From Pseudomonas purpurea (GTDB lineage: Bacteria > Pseudomonadota > Gammaproteobacteria > Pseudomonadales > Pseudomonadaceae): a stretch of 64,000 bases of DNA. Under the pieces are notes generated by a model. The model was not told the origin of the DNA, did no database searches, and saw only the letters and a list, made by a program, of their open reading frames with translations. The stretch is from the NCBI RefSeq assembly GCF_039908635.1, contig NZ_CP150918.1, positions 3,860,001-3,924,000 on the forward strand. The letters are read 5' to 3'. A program made the translations under genes and the position numbers. Below, piece by piece: positions 58,123-64,000 of the stretch (within the stretch, counting starts at the first letter, position 1; each line of letters opens with the position of its first letter).

Positions 58123-58779
58123 CTTGTAATTTGCTTCTGGTGGATGACCACTCCCTCATCAGGGCTGGCGTACGTGCGCTGGTCATGGACATTCCAGGCT
58201 ATGCCGTGATCGGTGAGGCCAATGACGGCTCCCAACTGCTAGGCATGGTCGAAGCGCTCAGCCCGGACATTGTGCTGCTGGATATTTCCATGAAGGAAAC
58301 CAGCGGCCTGCAGGCGCTGGAAAAACTCAAAGCCGTCCACCCGCAGAGCAAGGTGCTGATCTTGTCGATGCATACGGACCCGGCGCTGATCATGCAGGCC
58401 CTCGAGTCCGGCGCTCATGGCTATCTGCTCAAGGACACCACGGCCACCGAGCTTGAACACGCGCTCGAAGCCTTGCGCAACAATGAGCGTTACCTGAGCC
58501 CGGCCATTGCCCACACGGTGATCAACCAGGCGTTGACCCGCACTCAGAAAAACCAGCCGGAACAAGCAGACACCCACAACCTGACAGCCCGTCAGCTGGA
58601 AATACTGCGCCTGATCGTACGCGGCAAATCCACGCGGGAAATTGCCAACGGCCTGGGCTTGAGCATCAAGACCGTTGAAACCCATCGTTCACAGATCATG
58701 AAGCGCTTGCAGATCTACGACGTCGCGGGGCCTGGTGTTGTTTGCCGTGCGCGAACAGATCATCAGCCTGGATGACTGA
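58119..58779 (+). CDS. NarL/LuxR-type response regulator (one frameshift near the end)
   Basis: Restored length about 219 residues. Receiver: LLLVDDHSLIRAGVRALV, phospho-Asp in DIVLLDISMKETSG, Lys in GYLLKDTTATELEHAL. LuxR helix-turn-helix: LTARQLEILRLIVRGKSTRE, GLSIKTVETHRSQIMKRL. The frame breaks at 58727-58732 (one extra G in GCGGGGCC): LQIYDVAG should run on as LVLFAVREQIISLDD, the normal ending. It starts at a TTG within the kinase stop, with AAGG upstream, so it is translationally coupled. Its 3' end overlaps the convergent yegS by 17 bases. Confidence 0.88.
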
Positions 58780-59680
58780 GTTTCATCGAGCCTCTCAGCA
58801 AGGGTGAGTCCCCCGGAAGGTGCACCCGCAGCGCCGCCGGGCGGATGGAGAAACGCAAGTTTTCACCTTGCATCGGCTCGCCATCCAGGTTGATGTACAG
58901 ACCTTCCGACACCTTGATTTCAACCCACGGCAGGCGCGCTCGCACAAACATATTGTCGATGCCCCAACCATCGGCCAACAGGTCCCTCAACGTCCCTGCC
59001 AGCTCCTGCGGCGCGGGCAAAATGCTGATGTCCAGCAAGCCGTCATCCGCCAGGGCCTGCGGGCACAATACGTGCCCTCCTCCAGCTTGCCGACCATTGC
59101 CAATACCCAGCGCGAGCAGTTCACCACGCCAATGAAAGTCCGGCCCCTGCAACTCGCCATACGCGGCGTGCAGTTCGTTGAAACGTGACAACCCGGTAAA
59201 CAGGTACGCCGCACCGCCGAGCACTTTCTTCAAGTCTTCGCTGGTGTTGGCCGTCACCTGGCTACCAAACCCGCCCGTGGCCATGTTCAAGAACATATGG
59301 CCGTCAACTTCCCCAAGATCAATCGCATGAGCCGCAGTGTCCAGCAGCTCTAACGCCTCTGCCACCATCAGCGGTATGCCTGCGGCACGGGAAAAGTCGT
59401 TGGCCGTGCCCAACGGTAACAGCACCAGACTGGCCTCGGTGGCGTGCTGCGCCATGGCCTCGGCGACGTCACGCAACGTGCCGTCGCCACCTCCGGCAAT
59501 CAGTTGCGTATAACCCGCCGCCAGCGCTTCACCCACCAGGCGCCGGGCATCGCCCGCCTCCCATGTCAGTCGAACCGCCAACTCCCAACCTTGCTCACGC
59601 CGACTCTCGACAGCCGCCCGGACGTCTTCGTTGAGTGCTTGCTTGCCGTGCAAAATCAACAGTGCCTTGCGCTCGCTCAT
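58763..59680 (-). CDS. yegS: Lipid kinase YegS
   Basis: A 305-residue diacylglycerol-kinase-like enzyme: KALLILHGKQALNEDVRAAV, the nucleotide loop LIAGGGDGTLRDVAEAMA (GGGDGT near residue 65), LPLGTANDFSRAAGIPL, and GIGNGRQAGGGHVLCPQA. YegS phosphorylates lipids such as phosphatidylglycerol in vitro. Full length for the family. Confidence 0.92.
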   Translation of the reverse strand: MSERKALLILHGKQALNEDVRAAVESRREQGWELAVRLTWEAGDARRLVGEALAAGYTQLIAGGGDGTLRDVAEAMAQHATEASLVLLPLGTANDFSRAAGIPLMVAEALELLDTAAHAIDLGEVDGHMFLNMATGGFGSQVTANTSEDLKKVLGGAAYLFTGLSRFNELHAAYGELQGPDFHWRGELLALGIGNGRQAGGGHVLCPQALADDGLLDISILPAPQELAGTLRDLLADGWGIDNMFVRARLPWVEIKVSEGLYINLDGEPMQGENLRFSIRPAALRVHLPGDSPLLRGSMKLSHPG

Positions 59681-60016
59681 GGTGTCACTCCATCCAATTG
59701 AATGCCTGTGGGGTATGTGACCTCACACCCACCGGAAAGAGCCAAACAGAGGAGAACTCATTAGCAACAAGCACCACTCAGCCAGGGGCCATAGATCCTA
59801 CAAGCGATTTGCGCACGGCTACTTTTCTTACAAATGAAGACGAATCCCCTCAATTGACGGGCATGGGTGATTCGTAGACCTTTGTGAACGCGGTCACCAC
59901 ACACACCACAAGGAAGTGCAAACCCATGTATGGAAACACCTGGACGGCCTCAGCACGAACGATCAGCACCGGGGCGCCATTGTCCACCACCTTCAAAAAT
60001 CGAAGCGGTGTGCATC
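59681..60016. other. 336-base gap upstream of yegS
   Basis: No supported gene. An open frame ending at 59877 (LATSTTQPGAIDPTSDLRTA and so on) has a GAGGAGA in front of it at 59750 but no normal start codon there, so it is left unannotated. Confidence 0.4.
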
Positions 60017-60325
60017 ATGCCCAGCCCTGAGTTCAAGCTGTCATCCGCCCTACCCGCGCGACTGGTTCGCGATGACGCCCCTCATCAGGCTGAACGTACC
60101 CCACGGGAAAAGCCCTGTGGGGCACCAGGTATCGAGCATCGCATCTCGGAACTGGAAACCCACCTCAAGCACCTGCGAAGCGACATGGATGAAGTGTGCA
60201 GTGACCTCAAGTCCATCAAACACAGGAACGCCTACTCAACAGGCGCGGCGGTGGTGATCATCGGGGTGGCTGGCTGGATCGCCAACAGTCGGTTCGACCA
60301 ACTGGTGCAGCTACTGACTCGCTGA
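60017..60325 (+). CDS. Small coiled-coil protein with one C-terminal membrane helix
   Basis: A 102-residue protein: an unstructured N-terminal part, a coiled coil (HRISELETHLKHLRSDMDEVCSDLKSIKHR, about 45-75), then a membrane helix (AYSTGAAVVIIGVAGWIANS) and a short tail. The layout is like XhlA-type or other small membrane-tethered coiled-coil proteins, but no family is certain. ATG 60017 is preferred as the coding character starts there; the ribosome site is weak. Confidence 0.6.
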   Translation: MPSPEFKLSSALPARLVRDDAPHQAERTPREKPCGAPGIEHRISELETHLKHLRSDMDEVCSDLKSIKHRNAYSTGAAVVIIGVAGWIANSRFDQLVQLLTR

Positions 60326-60388
60326 ATACAATCGGCGAACGCGCAAGCCCGACGGTAACGCCGGGCCTGGCACATCCGTGAACGGGCC

Positions 60389-61615
60389 CTAACCCAGGAC
60401 CTCGCTCAACGGAATGAAGTTCACCGGGTCACCCTCGCTCAGCGTGCGCTCCTCCATCACCTCAACCAGCCCCTCGGCCCAAGCGGCGCTGCGCAGCACG
60501 CCTGAACTCTGGTTCTTGTAGATAACTGCCCGCCCCTGATCCAGACGCCCACGCAAGTACTCCCGGCGATTGCCCGCCTTGGACCAGACAAATCCCGCAG
60601 GCACCTGGAATTTCAGCGGCTCGACGTCTTTCACACCTTGGCGCCGCAGCAGATAAGGGCGCGCCAGCAACGCGAACGTCACCAGCGTCGACGCAGGATT
60701 GCCCGGCAAACCGATCACCGGCATACCGCGAAAATGCCCAAACGTCAGCGGTTTTCCGGGTTTGATGGCCAGTTTCCAGAGCGCAAGCTCACCTTCTTCA
60801 CGCAAGGCGATACCGAGAAAATCCGCCTCACCGACCGATACTCCGCCCGAGGACAGGATCAGATCCACATCCCCCAGGGCTGCGAGACGGCTACGCGTCG
60901 TCGGTAAATCATCCGGCAGGATTCCCGCATCAATGACTTCGCACCCCAGACGCTGTAACCAGCTGCACAGCAGGACCCGATTGCTGTTGTAGATTTGGCC
61001 CGGGCCCAGCGCCTGACCCGGCTCGATCAACTCGTCGCCAGTCGACAGCACCGCCACCCGCACCCTGCGCACCACCGTCAGGTCTGCGCAGCCAAGAGAC
61101 GCCGCCAACCCTTGTTCTATGGGCCCCAGGCGCGTACCGGCCGGCAATACCGTCTCACCGATGGTCGTTTCCTGGCCTTGAGGGCGTATATTCTGCCCAG
61201 CGCGCATCACTTGGGTGAAACGCACTCGCTGATCGGCCTGCAAATCCGCGTTTTCTTGCATTTCGACACAGTCGGCACCCGCAGGCACCGGGGCGCCAGT
61301 GAAGATCCTGGCGCAGGTGCCAGGCACCAGCGGCTCGGGCGCTTGCCCGGCGAAGATTTTCTGACTGACCACTAACGGCTCACCGGTCCAGTCAGCCACG
61401 CACAGCGCATAACCGTCCATCGCACTGTTGGGCCAGGGGGGTAGATCCAGGGTTGATACCAGGTCCTCGGCCAGTACGCGACCGGCTGTCGCAGCCAGCG
61501 GCAAGCGTTCGCGCTCGACAATCGGCGTGGCCTCGGCCAGTTCCAGCAGCCGTTGCAGGGCTACCTCAACCGGCATCAGCCCACCCGATTTTCCTGGCTT
61601 ACCCGCGGGATTCAC
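60389..61615 (-). CDS. moeA: Molybdopterin molybdenumtransferase MoeA
   Basis: A 408-residue enzyme that inserts molybdate into adenylylated molybdopterin. It shows LPPWPNSAMDGYALC near residue 62, IFTGAPVPAGADCVEMQE near 110, VLSTGDELIEPGQ, LILSSGGVSVGEADFL (active-site region), and VIGLPGNPASTLVTF near 305. Overlaps the end of moaB by 17 bases on the same strand, so the two form an operon. Confidence 0.95.
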   Translation of the reverse strand: MNPAGKPGKSGGLMPVEVALQRLLELAEATPIVERERLPLAATAGRVLAEDLVSTLDLPPWPNSAMDGYALCVADWTGEPLVVSQKIFAGQAPEPLVPGTCARIFTGAPVPAGADCVEMQENADLQADQRVRFTQVMRAGQNIRPQGQETTIGETVLPAGTRLGPIEQGLAASLGCADLTVVRRVRVAVLSTGDELIEPGQALGPGQIYNSNRVLLCSWLQRLGCEVIDAGILPDDLPTTRSRLAALGDVDLILSSGGVSVGEADFLGIALREEGELALWKLAIKPGKPLTFGHFRGMPVIGLPGNPASTLVTFALLARPYLLRRQGVKDVEPLKFQVPAGFVWSKAGNRREYLRGRLDQGRAVIYKNQSSGVLRSAAWAEGLVEVMEERTLSEGDPVNFIPLSEVLG

Positions 61616-62138
61616 AAGGTGCCGCCTGTTTCAGATGGGCCACGAAATTGCACGGGCGATGCCGTGAGTCCAGTTGTTCGGCCAGAATCCCGTCCCAACC
61701 GGTGCGTACGGCATTGGTCGAACCCGGCAGGCAGCAGACCAGCGTGCCATTGGCCAACCCGGCCAAGGCCCTGGATTGCACGGTGGAGGTCCCGATATCC
61801 GCGACTGAAATCTGCCTGAACAACTCGCCAAAACCATCGACCTGTTTGTCCAGCAGGCAACTGACCGCTTCAGGTGTGCTGTCCCTGCCGGTAAACCCTG
61901 TGCCACCTGTAATCAACACAACCTGCACGATATCATCGGCAATCCAGGTCGCGACTTGCGCACGGATTTTGTAGAGATCATCTTTAAGCAGCACCCGAGC
62001 TGCCAGGTTATGGCCAGCAGCGCTCAAGCGGTCAACGAACACCTGCCCCGAGGTATCGGTTTCCAGCGTGCGCGTGTCGCTGACCGTCAGAACCGCAATG
62101 TTGAGCGGTGCGAAAGGTACATCAGCCTTGGCTTTCAT
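61599..62138 (-). CDS. moaB: Molybdenum cofactor biosynthesis protein MoaB
   Basis: A 179-residue MoaB/MogA-fold protein: LNIAVLTVSDTRTLETDTSG, VVLITGGTGFTGRDSTPEAV (molybdopterin-binding GGTG), LFRQISVADIGTSTVQSRAL, and LVCCLPGSTNAVRTGWDGIL. It adenylylates molybdopterin before MoeA acts. Upstream gene of the moaB-moeA operon and divergent from mobA. Confidence 0.95.
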   Translation of the reverse strand: MKAKADVPFAPLNIAVLTVSDTRTLETDTSGQVFVDRLSAAGHNLAARVLLKDDLYKIRAQVATWIADDIVQVVLITGGTGFTGRDSTPEAVSCLLDKQVDGFGELFRQISVADIGTSTVQSRALAGLANGTLVCCLPGSTNAVRTGWDGILAEQLDSRHRPCNFVAHLKQAAPCESRG

Positions 62139-62219
62139 AGGCTCGTCCAGTTGTAGGGGAAACAGCCCGGTGTTATATCACAGCGCCCCCTTTTTTAGCC
62201 GCCCTCCGGGAGAAGCCCA

Positions 62220-62822
62220 ATGACCTGTGACACCGTTCTTGCACCGTGCTCCATTCTGCTTCTGGCTGGCGGGCGCGGCCAACGCATGGGCGGTCAGGAT
62301 AAAGGCCTGCTGGAGTGGCAAGGCCAGCCGCTGATTGCACACCTGCATCGGCTGACTCGCGGCTTGACCAACGACCTGATCATCTCCTGCAACCGCAATC
62401 CGGAACGCTATGCGCCCTATGCCGACCAGTTGGTCCACGATGATGACGGTGACTTCCCGGGCCCTTTGGCCGGTATCCGCGCTGGCCTGGCAGCCGCCCG
62501 GCATGGGCATCTGCTGGTACTCCCCTGCGACGTGCCACGCATAGATGCCGATCTGCTCAGCGCCATGCGCGAGACCGCTGACCGGCAACCGGAAAAACCC
62601 CTGATGCTGCGTCACGGCGAACACTGGGAGCCTTTGCTCTGTGTCATCCCTGTTGCACTGGCCAGTGCCTTTGAGAAAGCCTGGGCCGAGGGCGAGCGCA
62701 GCCCTGGGCGGGTCATGCGAAACCTTGGAGCTAGTGCCCTGCAATGCCCCGAAAATGATCCCCGACTGGCCAATCTGAACACCCCGGAGCTGTTACACCT
62801 GCATAACAGCGTGTCAGATTGA
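62220..62822 (+). CDS. mobA: Molybdenum cofactor guanylyltransferase MobA
   Basis: A 200-residue nucleotidyltransferase: the GTP loop [20 protein letters not shown] (near residue 12), [19 protein letters not shown], and [14 protein letters not shown]. It adds GMP to molybdenum cofactor to give the bis-MGD form. It has a strong GGGAGAA ribosome site and is divergent from moaB-moeA. Confidence 0.95.
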   Translation: MTCDTVLAPCSILLLAGGRGQRMGGQDKGLLEWQGQPLIAHLHRLTRGLTNDLIISCNRNPERYAPYADQLVHDDDGDFPGPLAGIRAGLAAARHGHLLVLPCDVPRIDADLLSAMRETADRQPEKPLMLRHGEHWEPLLCVIPVALASAFEKAWAEGERSPGRVMRNLGASALQCPENDPRLANLNTPELLHLHNSVSD

Positions 62823-62899
62823 CACTAGCCAAGGAACTTGCACGCGATGTATACGTCTCAAGGTCAGTAACCAAAAGTAATCATTTTCGGAGACACACC

Positions 62900-63121
62900 A
62901 TGACTCAACGGACCCTCGCCACTTTCATGCTTGCCCTGGGCCTCGCCACCCTCGCCGGTTGCGCTTCGCCAACGGTGATCACTCTGAATGACGGTCGCGA
63001 AATCCAGTCTGTCGACACCCCAAAATTCGATTCCGAGTCGGGTTTCTATGAATTCGAACAGTTGGATGGCAAGCAAACCCGCATCAACAAAGATCAGGTT
63101 CGCACCGTTAAAGATATGTAA
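62900..63121 (+). CDS. Small lipoprotein of the YgdI/YgdR family
   Basis: A 73-residue protein: signal MTQRTLATFMLALGLATLAGC with lipobox LAGC (Cys21), then VITLNDGREIQSVDTPKFDS and GFYEFEQLDGKQTRINKDQV, the SH3-like YgdI/YgdR fold. These lipoproteins are common and of unknown function. TCGGAGA precedes the ATG. Followed by a terminator. Confidence 0.9.
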   Translation: MTQRTLATFMLALGLATLAGCASPTVITLNDGREIQSVDTPKFDSESGFYEFEQLDGKQTRINKDQVRTVKDM

Positions 63122-63138
63122 GCCTGGGCTACACACAT

Positions 63139-63163
63139 AAAGCCCGCCTCGTGCGGGCTTTAT
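63139..63163. terminator. Bidirectional intrinsic terminator
   Basis: TAAAGCCCGC, loop CTCGT, GCGGGCTTTA, followed by TCGTTT. It ends the lipoprotein gene and probably the convergent pseudouridine synthase gene. Confidence 0.9.
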
Positions 63164-63171
63164 CGTTTACA

Positions 63172-64000
63172 TCACCACTGCAAAGTGATTTCACTCTCGA
63201 ATTCGCGTTCCTGCCCGGTGACCGGGTCAACAAAACGCAGACCCTGAGCCAGTAGTTTCAGGGGATTGGCGTAATCATCCTCGGCATCCTTCACAACCTC
63301 GGGATAAAACGGGTCATTGCAGATACTCGCTCCCAATGCCGTCATGTGCACCCGCAACTGATGCTTCTTCCCGGTCACGGGGTACAACCCGTAGCGCCAC
63401 AAGTCGCCGCTCTTCTCCCTGACCTCGACAGCCGTCTCGGTATTGCTGACACCAGGACCTTCCTGCATGCGAAAAAACGGTTCGCCATCGATCAATCGGC
63501 TTTTGTGCACCAGAGGAAAGGACAACTGCGGCAAGGCGCGGGCGATGGCTTCATAGCGCTTTTCGATTTGTCGGGTCGGGAACAGTGACTGATAGGCCCG
63601 AACGGCTTTGCGGGTTGGCGGAGAACAACACAAGCCCTGCCGTGTGCCGGTCAATACGGTGCAAAGGCACCAGATGCGGGTTGTCCAGGCGCCGGATCAG
63701 GCGACGCAGTAACGTCTGCTCCACGTACTCACCGGCAGGTGTGACGGGCAGAAAATGGGGTTTGTCCGCCACCACCAGATGCTCATCGGCGTACAGGATC
63801 GTCTCGAGCACGGGAATGGCTTTTTCGTCGGGCACTTCACGAAAGTAGTGAATGCGCAGCCCTTCCTTGTAAGGCAGATCAACCGCTATGGCATGGCCTT
63901 GACCATCAAGAACGCGTCCCCTGGCGATACGGTCCAGCCATTGCGCACGGCTGATGGCACTGAAGTGTGCGCACAGGCAATCGAGCACGGTCGACCACGC
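63172..64000 (-). CDS. RluA-family pseudouridine synthase, 5' end outside window (one frameshift)
   Basis: The reading frame runs in from the right edge (AWSTVLDCLCAHFSAISRAQW), so the true start lies beyond 64000. The S4-like N-terminal part is followed by the catalytic domain with the active Asp in LVPLHRIDRHTAGLVLFSA, and IEKRYEAIARALP, PVTGKKHQLRVHMTALGA (RluA motif III). The frame breaks at 63595-63599: NPQSRS should continue AYQSLFPTRQIEKRYEA; one base too many in the GGCC of TCGGCCTAT. It modifies an rRNA or tRNA uridine; which one is not clear. Confidence 0.88.

Noticed and set aside
59635..59877. Possible small gene ending PQLTGMGDS
   Set aside because: There is a ribosome-site-like GAGGAGA but no ATG, GTG or TTG in frame at proper distance.

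Overview
The window reads as chromosome of a fluorescent Pseudomonas (P. fluorescens group). It opens with the 5' part of a pseudomonad 16S rRNA gene and is GC-rich. It carries a large part of a pyoverdine siderophore locus (sigma factor PvdS, the chromophore synthetase PvdL, PvdH, an MbtH-like protein, a hydroxyornithine acetylase, and the whole FpvGHJKCDEF import set) plus the acyclic terpene utilisation (atu) cluster. No prophage, transposase, integrase or CRISPR array was seen.

Layout. 1-1.3 kb: 16S rRNA (minus) behind three tandem rRNA promoters and a boxA. 1.4-10.8 kb: ordinary metabolic, efflux and regulatory genes: RhtA-type exporter, a TetR/SDR divergent pair with a clean palindromic operator, an HCCA-isomerase-like protein, aminopeptidase P, a cysteine desulfurase (frameshifted), a LysE exporter, and SoxR with a SoxR box shared with a divergent monooxygenase. 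11.0-17.3 kb: fpvGHJKCDEF, for reduction and uptake of iron released from ferripyoverdine. 17.4-19.3 kb: mbtH and pvdH. 19.3-26.4 kb: GNAT enzyme, a two-component system, a hemopexin-repeat protein, and a DsbD/TlpA/DsbG periplasmic thiol set. 26.5-27.5 kb: an unrecognised protein with a ParB-like motif. 27.6-40.6 kb: pvdL. 41.0-42.7 kb: pvdS and the acetylase pvdYII. 43.6-52.8 kb: atuR and atuABCDEF for citronellol/geraniol breakdown through geranyl-CoA carboxylase. 52.9-64 kb: exonuclease, PpnP, MOSC protein, CheV, a NarL-type two-component pair, YegS, molybdenum-cofactor genes (moeA, moaB, mobA), a small lipoprotein, and a pseudouridine synthase that runs off the right edge.

How it works together. 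A Fur-box-like site lies upstream of pvdS. TAAAT/TAATT-N16-CGT elements typical of PvdS promoters lie upstream of pvdL, pvdH, mbtH and pvdYII, and a weaker one lies upstream of fpvG. This gives a Fur to PvdS to pyoverdine cascade inside one window. The atu genes sit behind two mirror-image operator palindromes in the atuR-atuA gap.

A caution. Six genes are broken by seven +1 frameshifts, and every one is an extra base at a GGCC tetranucleotide. All six proteins are otherwise complete. I read these as systematic sequence errors, possibly linked to base modification, and annotate the genes as functional with a flagged break.
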